DNA of 64,000 nt from Trichosporon coremiiforme (GCA_039545355.1 BCJJ01000014.1:1156453-1220452); one strand, 5' to 3'. Counted from the stretch's first letter, positions 35,340 through 46,123 are shown. Notes: generated from the letters alone by a model not told the origin. Made by a program: numbers and translations.

Positions 35340-37686
35340 CACCATGTCAAGCCCGCTGGCTGCAGCGCCGTCCCGAGCTCTACCGCCAGTACAAGGGGGC
35401 GTCGCGTCGTGTGCTGGCCCATGAACACTTCGAACCGCATCATTGACGACCTCACCGTGCGCCGAGCCGCCGTCGACCTCCCCGCACTCAGTACGACGGG
35501 TCGGGTACGCCCCGCCGAGATCGTCCCGCTCGCGCACCTGATCGCCAAGTACCGCGCCGTCCCGTCGGCGATCTCGAACCTCCTCGGCCGCATTACTGAC
35601 CTTCGTACAGAGACGGCAGACGAGTTCGCGCGTGACCTCCAGAGCAACCCGACGACGAGAAGTCGCGCATGAACAATGAAGCTCACAGGTACTTCATTGA
35701 TGTTCTCCCCCCTCGCGCACAAAGCTCTAGGCAGCTGCGTCGCGGCTCCGAAGCCGAAGAACGAGAATGTGAAGGGAGAGGTGGACGGCATTTCGTTCAG
35801 CAACTTCTTCGACGCGCTGCGCATTGACAGCCCTAAAGACAACTCGAGGGATGAGGAGGGGTGCTGGGGGAGAGGCCCATCCCGCAGCCGCAGCGCAAGA
35901 CCAAGGGCAAGAGCAAGGGCAAGACGAAGCGAAAGCCGAGGGAGGAGCCTGCTCCCGAGCCGAAGCGCACCGGCACGCTCGACCTGCCCGTCGAGGCGTA
36001 CCGCGTCATCTACGAGGGCTCGGGCTTCGACAGCGACTACCTCGTTGCCGTATAAGACCTCATGCAGGAGGCGGCAAACCTGCGCCTGTACCTGCAGGAG
36101 GAGTGGTGGCGGGTCGCGTACGACAAGGCGAATTCTGCGGTCGTCGGCGCCGTGTCCGAGATGGCTGTGCGGATGGTGCAAGAGGCGGAGCCCGAGATAT
36201 TCGTCGACTTTTCCGAGCTCGGGCACAACTGCTACGAGACGGTCGTGAAGACGCTGACGCGGGGCGACATGGTCGAGGCGGAGCGGCTGTTCCGCGTCGA
36301 CATGGTCGTGTACGGCTCGACGGCGGCGAAGGCGACGGTGGATCTCCGCGAGCACCTGTGCTCGTACGCGTACGACCGGCTCGTCGCATTCGCCGAGGAC
36401 TTTCAGCAGGGCCGCACCGGCCGGCCGACGAAACGCCTCCAGAAGCAGCTCGCAAACTGGAGCCCCGAGCTCGACCTGCAGGCCGCGACAAGGGAAAAGC
36501 GTCGCGCGTACACGATCGACTGGCTGTACGACCTCGTCAACGTGTTTGCGTCCGTCACGACGCGCAAGCACCTTGGCAACGACTACGTGCTCGAGAACGT
36601 CGACTGGTCGCCCGAGGGGCCGTGGGGCAGCGAGCGCGTATCTGGGGCATCCCGCGCGTCGCCGGCTTCGTGAGGGAGATTGCGTACAAGAAGCCCGTGG
36701 CCAGCATCCGCGCGCGTATCCGCCCACACCACGTGTTTCAGCTGCAGTGCATCGTGGACCCGTTTGTCGTGTCGCGCGGTTGGTCGCTGAGCCTGTTCTC
36801 AGGCCACGTCCTGGCCGCGCCGGCGAACCGAGTCGGGCTCCATCTGCGCCGTCGACGCGGCGCCGCACTACCTCCGCCACCGGCGCACGCCACAGCCCGT
36901 CCTCGAAACGATGGACTTTGTGCTCGGCAGCCTTATCAACTGGCTCGGCGAGTCCAAGTTCGCGCACGACCCGGACGGCACGCCGCCGCCGTCGCGCTTC
37001 GCGAACAAGCACGGACTGCATGCGCACTCACCGTACCTCAACGGCGCGGGGCTGGCCGGCGCTCGCCGTCACGTCGATGTATGGGCTGGCGCTGTGGGAC
37101 CACAGGCCCGAGGTCATCCGTCGTGCATATCTACAACATGCTCCGCGTGAAGTGGTACCTGATGCGGCCGGACCCGATGCTCGAGACCATCTCGCGCCCG
37201 TGGCCGGCCGCGTTCTTCAAGGACAGTGAGCCGCCGACGGACGACTTTGCGCACGCACCACGGCATCGCCTCGCGCTCCATGCTCGAGTACGCCAACATT
37301 GACCTCATAGCCGATGTCGGGGGCCGGTTCCCGTGCTCGGCGTTCAATCACCCGTCGATGATGATCACGCTCATCACTGTCTTTGCGCGGCTCGAGGAGG
37401 CGCTCGACGGCAGGCCGTACGAGGAAGAGAAGATCATGACCCGCGACGACGGCGAGGCACGCATCCACTGGACGCTGGCCGTGCTCGGCGCCGGCGACAG
37501 TGACGACAAGGACGTCATGCGCAAGCTCGCTGCCGGCTTCCCGCGTATCTCCCGCTTCCACCATATCTACTGGGGCAAGCTCGTCTCACCGCGATGGAGT
37601 TTGCGCAAGCCAGATCGCGCCCGAACAGGAACCTGCCCCGCGACCTCGAGACGGTCGAGCGCAACGCAGAGTGCGCCGTCATGTGA
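35340..37686 (+). pseudogene. Heavily frameshifted DUF6604-like gene
   Basis: Coding sense can be followed for about 2.3 kb only by switching frame many times. In order: PELYRQYKGASRRVL, a shift, then TGRVRPAEIVPLAHLI and NLLGRITDLRTETADEF, a shift, EAHRYFIDVL, a shift, FFDALRIDSP, a shift, LDLPVEAYRVIYEGSGFDSD, an in-frame TAA at 36053, then a 200-codon block in the same frame, and at least five more shifts to the end at TGA 37684-37686. The N-terminal pattern (Tyr-rich start, V/L-rich block, HRYFIDVL) fits the fungal DUF6604 domain. The amino-acid sense and C/G-ending codons are still well preserved, so the decay looks recent. Neighbouring genes are intact, which argues against bad sequencing. 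Confidence 0.65.
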
Positions 37687-37702
37687 CCCGTTGTATTATG
37701 CA

Positions 37703-38984
37703 TCATGCCAGAGACGCGTACAGCACGCGCTCAAACTCTATGTTGAACTCCTCCCACGGGTCCTGCCCGTTGCGCAGGCTCGTGCCCGCGACGCCGGCCA
37801 AGCCCGTCGCCGGGTCGATCCAGTAGTTGGTCTTGCACGCGCCGCCCCAGAAACCGCTACCCGCACGCCGCCGTCCAGGCTTGTCGGCGAGCGAAAGCGC
37901 AAAGCCAACGCTGTGGCTCAGCGTGTGCTCGGTCGCGGGCTCGAAGGGGATCCACCCATTCACCATTCCAACGAGCGTCGGCATGCCGGGGTGGTCGGGA
38001 GCAACTGACGGGGTGAACAGCTCGGCATAGCTCTTTGTGCTGAGCAGTGCATGCCCCGATCCCTGGTATCGCGGGTCGGAGCGGAGGATACCGCGCAGGA
38101 AAGCAAGGTACTCTTTCTGGCTGCCGTACAGCGCCCCGCCGCCGAGTACAACACCGACATCCTCTGGCCGCTCGGCGCGACCCAGCCCAAAGCCGTTCGG
38201 CATGACCTGCGGCTCGCCTGCTTCGTTGCGCACACACACCCACATCTTCTTCGCCTTGACCTCGTCGGTGGGAAAGCATTCCATGTGCTTGATTCCGAGG
38301 GGCGCCCAGATGTTGCGCTCAAAGTACTCGTCCAGCCGCAAACCGCTGATCCGCTCCACGAGCACGCCCGCCCAGTCGATGCAGTACCCGTAGCTCCAGC
38401 CCTCGCCGGGGTTGAACACGAGCGGCGTCACCATGTCCGACACCTGGGTGCCGGGAGCGAAGAGGTTGTGGCAGCCCGCGTCCTCGAAGTAGCGCGTCAT
38501 CAGCGGCGAGATGATGGGGAGAATGCTCCCGAACGTGTGCGAGAGGAGGTTGCGCAGCGTCACTGGGTTGGTGGAGGGAACGAGGGTCGGCTTGCCGTCG
38601 TCGTCGTACCCCTTCAAGATGGGGATACCGTCGAGCTCGGGCAAGTATTTCCGGATGAGCGCGGGGTCGTCCAGCGTCGCTAGTCCCCGGTCGACGAGCT
38701 GCAGACACGCTACCGAGGTGACTAGCTTGGTCTGCGAGAATAGTTCACAGGCTTCCGTCAGGCACGTCCTATCGCGGTGACTCACGCGTGTCTTCGTTGA
38801 CTTCTCCCGCAGCGGCGTTGCCGAACACCCGTTCACCGGCTTGATTCAGGTAGATCGTTTCGTCCGCGTTCGTCGCGCCGAGGAAGATGGCGGGGAGGTC
38901 GCGCTTCGCAACGCGCTCGCGGAGGAGCGTGTCGAGCGCATCTGGGCTCTTGATCTTGGGCTCCGGAAACCTGTCGACGGTCAT
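37703..38984 (-). CDS. Beta-lactamase-fold serine hydrolase (class C/esterase family), 415 aa
   Basis: Exons 38984-38786 and 38751-37703 with a 34-bp intron. Proteins of this fold act as esterases, lactamases, peptidases or, in fungal pathways, acyltransferases. The nucleophile motif SxxK is SQTK (residues about 75, in ELFSQTKLVTSVACLQLVDRG). The second-site Tyr is likely in WSYGYCIDW. The third site is near HTLSHSVGFAL. LLSHTFG and the YWIDPATGLAGV block are typical of the eukaryotic members. There is no signal peptide, so the enzyme is probably cytosolic. It lies between lysozymes 2 and 3, convergent with the pseudogene. Substrate unknown. Confidence 0.88.
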
Positions 38985-39307
38985 GGTTGTTGCGGAGAGA
39001 GCAACAGGGAAAGTTGCTTTTCAGGTGGGCCCGGGGCCGGGTCGGGCTCCTCCGATCGGCCTCGGCTTTTGAACTTACCCGCGACTCCGCATACCGCAGC
39101 CGCGGCTGTCGTTGGGCCCCGCACTAAGACACCGACCTCGGCGCTCGGCGCTCAGGAGGATGCATTCAGCCAGGCAGTGGCACACGCCACTGCGTCGAGG
39201 CGGCCACGAGCACCGAGGCGATGCTCGGATGCGCTCGGACACGACCCAGTTCCGAACCGCATTCAAAGGCGGGATCGACAGGAGATCCTCACTCCACACA
39301 CACCGTC
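38985..39307. promoter_or_regulatory. Divergent intergenic region
   Basis: 323 bp between the serine hydrolase and the next gene; no distinct motif noticed. Confidence 0.4.
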
Positions 39308-40370
39308 ATGACTATTTCTAGTCTGTGCGTAGCCCCGGCTGTGAGGTCGCTGACATTAGCCCCCTTAAGCTCAGCATCGGTATCCGCGACTTCTGGGACA
39401 ACGCCGACAGCGACGTCTCGCGGGCAAAGGCGGCGCTGAAGGCTGCTCTTGGCTTGGACACTCGCATCGCGATCAACTGGGGTATCGTCGTGGACGAGCT
39501 CGACGAGCTGTACGACGACCACCGCGTCCTCGCCTCCAGCATGGCTGGGTTCGCCGCCGCGTGGCTTACCGCATTCACCGCACTAGCCGAAGCCGAGAAG
39601 GAGACCCTAGGCTGGCAGGTCGTTGACCGGGTGCTCGGGCTGGGGACGCTTCTCAACCTCGACTTCAAGGTGAGTTCTCAGGTGGCCAGTGCTTACAGCA
39701 GGTCTCCCACGACGCCTCCGAAGCTCGAACGACTTGGAACGACTTGGCGGGTCGCTTCACCCTGACAGTCCCTCGGAGACAGGTGCTGTGTCCCTTCGAG
39801 TCCATTCCCACCTTCACTCAACAGCTCACCCAAACATTTGAGCCTGAACTGGCATCCTACGAAGACGAGGAAACCGCGGTCACTCCCGCTGTGCCGTCGA
39901 TCCTGGAACCCGTCCAACCTGCAAAACGTTTATCGTCAGTTGAATGCCCTCCAAAGTCCCAAGCCCAGCTGCTTGCCTCTGCCAATACGCACAAGGGAGA
40001 GGACTCCGCGGAAGAGTGCTTGTCATCGGGGGCCGCAGATCTTCCGAGCCCCGACTCCCTGCTTCAACGTCCGCCCTACTGCCTCACCTTGACCCAGGCA
40101 GGTTCGGGAATCGAAGTTTCCAGCTCCCATTCGCCATCTCTGACAGCGCTCGAGCAGTATCTGAGCCGATGGAGCTCTGTCTCTCAGCCGCCCAGCAACC
40201 TCACACTCAAGCTGCACAGCTGTTCTCTGCGGAAGGGGCGATTCGCCAGCCTCACCATTGGCAACATTACTGTCCCAGTGGTCGCCACGATCGTTGAAAA
40301 GTTGCTTGGGTACGAGCTCAGGCACGCGTGCGGTGCTTGGACGTTTGTCAGGGCTACGGAGTTCGAGTGA
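39308..40370 (+). CDS. Hypothetical protein, about 331 aa
   Basis: Exons 39308-39324, 39360-39669 and 39702-40370. Exon 1 is 17 nt with a gtgcgt donor, and the 35-bp intron ends ctgacattag. The third exon could start three bases earlier at 39699. The N-terminal third is helical and acidic (LGLDTRIAINWGIVVDELDELYDDH, then an Ala-rich helix). The middle is Pro/Ser/Glu-rich and probably disordered. The C-terminal part (LTLKLHSCSLRKGRFASL ... IVEKLLGYELRH) looks ordered. No signal peptide, membrane helix or recognised domain. Confidence 0.6.
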
Positions 40371-41257
40371 TCACTGGTGATGCATGCTTGGGCTGAATAC
40401 TCAGGATGTGCTGGTCCTGTATTGTCGCAACTGAGAAGGAGTCCAGAGTGCATGCTTTGTCCAACCTGGCCACGCAACCACGGGTCCAACGAGCACGTAA
40501 GCATGTACATTTGACATCATCACTTTTGTGCTGGGTTGTTGTGGCCTTCCGAGCGTGTTGAAGTTTGCGGAAGCGATGGATACCTCGTTTGTTCCCTGAC
40601 ACAGCTGAAGATAGTTCTCACCAGGCACAAGCACATGGTCTCTCACGCGGAGATATGATCGGCACCAATGCCGGATCACTTCGGGCCCGGCCGCGAAGAT
40701 TCAGTGCTCCAAGGGAGCTGCAAGTCTGTTTCCTCTGGCCGTTCACTACATCTGACGTCAGTCTACCTACCGACAGATCGTTGCTGTGATTGTCGACCTG
40801 CGACAGAGCCAACTACAGAACCCTGTTCGCCAAGTGTTCCGGTTTAGCTTGAGGTTGATGCTCTAGCGGCGCGGTCGACCTGCCTTCGTGGTTACAGCTG
40901 ACGTCAGTGTGCCGCACCAAAGTGATCCTCGACGTGCAACAGAGCCGAGTTCGGAACCTTGTCCTGCTAAGTCTGCTGTGCGGGCAAGTGGAGTGGTGCT
41001 GGGGCCTCGGGGGTGTTCCGGTGCACCGGTCCACGCCTCTTCCGAATCCGAAGGCCTGAAGTGCATCTGACACGTCAAGGTTTCACGCTACCATTCAGTC
41101 TCTGCTCGGCTGCTCCAACGGACGGATCCGAATGTTGAAGCATGGAGACAATCTGCGCAGCATTGGGACTTTGGACCCCCGTTCGGCGATATATACCCTG
41201 CGTCATGCGGATCGGATACAGCGCAGCTCGGCGAACCCAATTGAATGGGTGAGACGA
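40371..41257. other. Intergenic region
   Basis: About 0.9 kb. Two related short stretches, ctgacgtcagt at about 40751 and 40901 (each followed by a cgac/tgcaac-type segment), suggest a small internal duplication containing a CRE-like palindrome tgacgtca. No gene seen. Confidence 0.45.
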
Positions 41258-41289
41258 GGAGACCGAGATGTCATGATGATCGGTCATTT
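41258..41289. promoter_or_regulatory. 32-nt upstream element shared with lysozyme copy 1
   Basis: The same element as at 18637-18668 (30 of 32 identical), here 279 bp before the first coding base. The two differences are adjacent, at positions 19-20 of the element. Confidence 0.6.
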
Positions 41290-41503
41290 CGCCGTCGTCT
41301 CGCCTTGGCACGGTCACATCGCCAGAAGTATCGCCCTGAGACCACACCCCGTCCCACGAGCGTTCTGCAGTGCGCCGCAGCAGGCATCGCGGTCATCTGA
41401 CACGCACGTGTCACTTTGTTACGCGCACGGGTGCCGAGGAAGGACAGCTGACCTGCTCGGGCGAAGCACCGAGTGGGCTGACGGAGATGCAACCTCGCGA
41501 AGG

Positions 41504-41511
41504 TATATAAG
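41504..41511 (+). promoter_or_regulatory. TATA box, lysozyme copy 3
   Basis: tatataag in the same ggtatataagac context as copy 1, 64 bp before the A of the split start codon. Confidence 0.7.
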
Positions 41512-41567
41512 ACAGCGAAGCGGGCTATTGTCCGAGTCAAACAATCGTTCTTTTGACTTGAACCAAC

Positions 41568-42417
41568 AGTGAGTGCATTCTCCAGACAACATCTGACAGC
41601 AGTGCTCTACCCGATCCTCGCCTCTCTTGCCCTCACCTCTGGGGCCTCCGCTGCTGGTCCCTACCCCGTCAAGGAGGGCCTCAACTGCCGCTCGGAGCCC
41701 AACACAGGCGGCAGCATTGTCACCTCGTACGCTGCCGGAACGCAGGTCACCATAACCTGCGCGACGCACGGCGAGGCTGTGAACGGCCACGACGTGTGGG
41801 ACAAGACCACGGACGGCTGCTTCGTGTCTGACTGGTACGTCTCGACCGGTACGTCCGACTTTGTTGCGCCCGAATGCAATGTCGGCGGCGGCGGCGGTGA
41901 CCCAGCTCCAGGCGGCTGCACGAATGTGAACGACGCCGGTGTCGAGCTCATCAAGAGCTTCGAGGGCTTCGAGCCCAACCCGTACCAGGACCCCGTCGGG
42001 CTCTGGACGGTCGGCTACGGCCACCTGTGCTCGGGCGGCGAGGATTCGACCTGCAGCGAGACCGGCTTCAGCTACCCTCTCACTGAGGCGACCGCGACCG
42101 AGCTGCTCAAGAAGGACCTTCCCGCCTACGTGTCCTGCATGCCCAAGTACCTCACGAGCGGCGCCAAGCTGAACAAGAACCAGTGGGCGGCGCTCACCTC
42201 GTTCACCTACAACCTTGGCTGTGGCGTCCTGCCCGACTTTGCCGGGAGGCTCAACGCCGGCGAGGACGCCAACGTGGTTATTGGCGAGGAGTTCCCCAAG
42301 TATGTTAACGCCGGTGGATCGCCGCTCGAAGGCCTCATCCGCCGCAGGAACGAGGAGGTCGCTCTGGCCCAGTCGCCTGGCAGCACTGAGGCGTGGCCCA
42401 ACTGCGCCGCCGACTGA
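41568..42417 (+). CDS. Secreted SH3-GH24 lysozyme, copy 3, 271 aa
   Basis: The coding sequence is base 41568 plus 41603-42417; a 34-bp intron splits the start codon as A|TG. The signal peptide LYPILASLALTSGASA leads to the SH3 domain (GPYPVKEGLNCRSEP ... DGCFVSDWYV), a Gly/Pro linker and GH24. The triad is intact: Glu in KSFEGF, Asp in YQDPVG, Thr in LWTVGYGH. It shares longer identical stretches with copy 1 (YPLTEATATELLKKDLP, PKYLTSGAKLNKNQ) than with copy 2, and also shares promoter elements with copy 1, so these two probably separated most recently. First internal Met is at about residue 183, past the active-site residues. Confidence 0.9.
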
Positions 42418-42829
42418 GCCAATGTATATCTAGTTGAGCCGTGAACCACACTATCGTGCCCAAGCGTGCAATTGACTGTAGCTATGTTATGAAAGAAGTT
42501 TGTCGAATGTGTCGTCGCGCCTGCACTACCCTGAGTCAGTCGTAGTACGCAAAGCCAACAGCCACGACCGCTCTGGGTCGGCTCGGCTTCCACTCCGATG
42601 GGGGTGGTACCGACCTTAATGTTATCTCGACCGTTTCTGGCTTCACAATTGTAATCATTCTTAGTACCGTCTAAGTCGGCGGAGCCAGCGCGGCCATCGT
42701 TAAGCAGTCAGCGAAAACCTCGGAGCAACGGGTCAGTATGAGCGAGGTGAGTAGGCTTCAAGGTTCCGTTACATGCACAGTCTGGGCCGTGCTCCAGTTA
42801 ACATACACCATTCATCACAATTACAAGCA
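42418..42829. other. Convergent intergenic region
   Basis: 3' flanks of lysozyme 3 and the sugar porter; no other feature seen. Confidence 0.5.
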
Positions 42830-44420
42830 CTAACGCTGATCGAGCGTGCCCCGGCGCTCCTCGGGGGCGACAAAGTCGTCGTCGTCATCGGCAGTGGTCT
42901 TGGCGGCGGGCCCGTCAAAGATGACCGCGATCTCCTCGAGCGAGTGGCCCTGAGTCTCGGGGTAGTAGAAGTAGATGACGATGGTGACGATGACGATCAT
43001 GCCGAGGAACACAAAGTAGTACTTCCACTCGAGCGCCTCGAGGGCGAGGGGGTTGACGAATGTGTTCAGCATTGTGGCTGTGAGGGTGCAGAAGAGGAGG
43101 ATGGAGACGCCCTTCGAGCGAAGCGTGTACGGTAGGATCTCGATGGGATAGGCGAGCAGCAGGGGCGTGAAGGCGATCGAGTAGAAGAAGAAGTAGACGA
43201 ACAGACTCGCGAGCACGGGGTAGCCGGCCTTCGCATGGCCGTTGGCGTACAGCGCCGAGCAGAGCGTGATGACGGCGTAGGAGAAGAACTGGCCGATGGA
43301 GGAGGTGAGCCACATCTTGCGGCGGCCGAAGCGCTCGCAGACGAGACCGCCACCGATGGCCGAGAACCAGTTCCAGATCTGCAGGCCACCGTTGTAGGCC
43401 GTCTGGTCGGTCGGGTTGGTTATGCCGACGGACTCGAGGATGGACACGACGTAGAACGAGATGATGCCGTTGCCCACCCACTGGGCCGAGAAGCCGACGA
43501 AGAGGATGATGAAGAGGCGCTTGCGGTTACCCTTGGTCTTGAAAAACTCGGAATATCCGACACTTTTCGCCATTTTTTCGATTTCCAACGCTTTGTTGAT
43601 TTCCTTCAATTCCCAGAGAACCAGCTCATCATCCATATCGCCATTTGCGTGGTACTTGGCGAGCATCTTGTGGGCTTCCTCGGTGCGGCCATGAGCGACC
43701 AACCAGCGTGGCGATTCGGGCGCAAATGGCAGGAGACACAGCACAATCACCGGCGTGACGTTCTGGAACAACAAACACATCCTCCAGCTCCAATCTCCCT
43801 CTAACCTGAGCGATCCGAAGCTCACCCATGCTGCTAAGATAGAGCCCACGTAGAAGCAGGTCTGAATGAGAGCAGTTGTCTCTGGACGATTGCGAGGATG
43901 CGCGATCTCGGCGGTGTAGGGAGCGCCGGCGATGGTGGTGAAAACGGATCCGAAGCCGACGATGATTCTGCCTCCGAAAATGTACCACGGACCCTTAATT
44001 CCGGCGAAGCCGAGGGTCATGGCGCCAGCTATCAAGATTAGATAGCCGATGGCCATGGCACGGCGGCGGCCGAGGCGGTCGGCGAGGATGGCGGCGGGGA
44101 TGAGGCCGGGGAGGGAGCCGATCGTCTGGGACGCCACGATCAGGCCGAGTTTCGCGGTGGTCGGGGCCCCGAGGGCAATCCAGAAGAGCGGGTTGGCCAG
44201 AAGGCCGGCAATGAGCGCGCCATCGTAGCCTGAGAGTTAGGGGAAAGGACTGAGGAGGGGGTTGAAATGGGTCCGACGTACCGGTCTGGACGCTGCCACA
44301 AAAGCCGACGAGAATGCCGATGGTGAGCTTGCGCAGGCCTGGGTCGCGCCACCAGAGGGGGTGCGCGTTGTTCTTCAGGTGGCCGATGCCACTCTTGAGA
44401 GGCTTGGTGCCGTCGGTCAT
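42830..44420 (-). CDS. MFS sugar porter, 512 aa
   Basis: Exons 44420-44282 and 44229-42830 with a 52-bp intron. Sugar porters move mono- or disaccharides across the plasma membrane, usually with H+. Twelve hydrophobic segments are present. Family signatures: GYDGALIAGLLA in helix 1 region, DRLGRRRAM after helix 2, GGRIIVGFGSVFTT in helix 4, PESPRWLVAHGR before the central loop, and CERFGRRKMW in the second half. The TDQTAYNGGLQIWNW segment resembles fungal lactose/cellobiose-type permeases. The acidic cytosolic tail ends DDDDFVAPEERRGT. Substrate cannot be told from sequence. Divergent from the acetoacetate-decarboxylase-like gene. Confidence 0.9.
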
Positions 44421-45228
44421 GGTGAGAGACGAGCGGGGTGAGCGGTGTGTCAGTGTAGTCGAGTGCCTCGTCTTATAGCCTCGCTCAACCTCCCCATCCG
44501 TCAAAGTAAGCGCTGGCCTGCAGACAGTACACGGAAGGAGTCTTGACACAACTGTTGCGTCACAGTCGACACCGGACAGACTTTAGCCGTCCCCAAGGAA
44601 TCGACAGGCGACCGCGATGTGTGTGAATGACGCAGGGACGGGCGGGGACCGACGACGGTCGCGGAGCGGATTGGGCGTTGGCTGCTACGGCAATGCTGGG
44701 GATTGCTTCATACGAGCTTTCCAAGAGTGCAAGCGGCTGCAGAGTCAATAGCTGTCCGTTTCGCGCCTCGGCGAGATGATATTGACCGTCCGGTCACGAA
44801 GGGGGTGCGCTTGCCGGCGCCACGCTGCGAGGGCCAAGGGCACATCGAGAATTTGATGAGTGTAGGTGGGCGCATGTGTTTCCGCATTGCCGCAGACGAA
44901 GAGGTCATTGTGTGATGGCGAGCATGGAGCGGTGAAAGAGAGAATGTAAGAACGCGTGATGCTGGGGTGCGTGGAAATTCTTGGCGGGTTGGAGGTGGTG
45001 TGGAGGTCCCGTGGGGCTCAGGGCTTGGCGTCGCTCCAGGCACCTGGCCGGACGTTACCGGACCGAAGTCGTTCTCAACAGCATCATCAACTTCTCCATC
45101 CTCCTTATCCTCCATCGAGTGCTCTCTGCAAGTCCCGTATAGTGAACACACTTTCACATCACTTTCAAGAACACCAAATCTCCGTGAAATCACGCATAGA
45201 TCCCATTCTTCCGTCATACCCTGCGCCC
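44421..45228. promoter_or_regulatory. Divergent intergenic region
   Basis: 808 bp between the sugar porter and the next start. A 169-codon minus-strand frame at 45217-44708 overlaps leader sequence and has no coding character. Confidence 0.4.
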
Positions 45229-46123
45229 ATGTCCACCGACAACGCCGCCATCACTCCGGCGCCCGCGCCCTGGGTGTGTCGCGCCACCGTGTACTCGGCT
45301 GTCTTTTGGGTCTCGGCCTCACAGGCGTCTTCCCCAGGCTTTAACGACGCAGCGTACGCCCCGCTCGAGAGGGACGCGCCCTTTGGGACAGACTCGGGCA
45401 AGCCCGAGGGAGGCTTGGCAACCGTCATGCTCGTGCGGTACAAGGACACGCCGGTCGGATCTTACGACGAGATGATGCTTCTGCCGGGCAAGTTCGGCTT
45501 TGATGTCGACAGCAACGGGCGCCGCGTCAAGAAGAGCAAACTGCGCATCACACGCATCTACGTCAGCCAGCGCAACACGACCTGGAACGGCCGAACAAGT
45601 GGGTCTCACGTTGGTCTCGCTGACTCCAGACTGGAACATTCCGAAGCATCTCGCACGATTCGACTTTCAGGAGCACGCCGACGGCTCGGCGGACTGCAAG
45701 GTGTACCCGCTCGCGGAACTGTCCGAGACGCCAGTGTTCCAGACCCGATTCCAACCCATGCGCTACGTCCCGGCGATGCCGATGAGCACGCGCGCGTATG
45801 GGTGGCTCGGCATCGACCTCGAGATCGCGCAGCCGCCGCTCCCAGCAGGGCCGTCTGAGGCCACTGAAGCGATGCTCGCAGCCGCTCGCGAGCATGGCGA
45901 CGAAGCCGCCAAGTCGGAACTCGCAGGCACCGACAAGTGGTGCTCGTCGACACCCTATCAGTACTCGAGCGCGACCAAGCTGGGCTGGATGGACCTGCGC
46001 CAGGCGGACGGTGGCAACTTCATCCCTGGCGCCGGGCGGTGGGCGATGGCGATTAAGATGACGGACACGGATCTGAGGCTGGGCGAGAGCACCTGGTGGG
46101 ATGCGCCCCGGAGCAAGCTGTAA
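45229..46123 (+). CDS. Acetoacetate-decarboxylase-like protein, 287 aa
   Basis: Exons 45229-45598 and 45630-46123 with a 31-bp intron. Members of this fungal branch of the acetoacetate decarboxylase-like superfamily are double-beta-barrel proteins of unsettled function. The pattern fits well: GGLATVMLVRYKDTPVGSYDEMMLLPGKF, then RITRIYVSQRNTTWNGR, then NWNIPKHLARFDF across the splice junction, and a C-terminal WDAPRSKL. I cannot point with confidence to the catalytic Lys of true acetoacetate decarboxylases, so decarboxylase activity is doubtful. The N-terminus around residues 12-40 is variable. Confidence 0.8.

Noticed and set aside
36053..36062. Intron explaining the in-frame TAA of the DUF6604-like gene
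   Set aside because: The reading frame is the same on both sides of the TAA, and no GT...AG pair with a CTGAC branch site spans it, so a simple nonsense change fits better.
35288..37027. 579-codon open frame on the minus strand
   Set aside because: Lies opposite the DUF6604-like pseudogene. Its length results from strong C/G third-position bias on the coding strand; the composition is Arg/Val/Leu-rich with no motif.
34319..42417. Prophage or plasmid insertion carrying lysozymes
   Set aside because: The lysozymes have spliceosomal introns, TATA boxes, eukaryotic signal peptides and host-like codon use, and no phage structural or integration genes are nearby.
44708..45217. 169-codon minus-strand frame
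   Set aside because: Sits in the leader region of the acetoacetate-decarboxylase-like gene, with low-complexity Pro/Ser composition and no homology I recognise.
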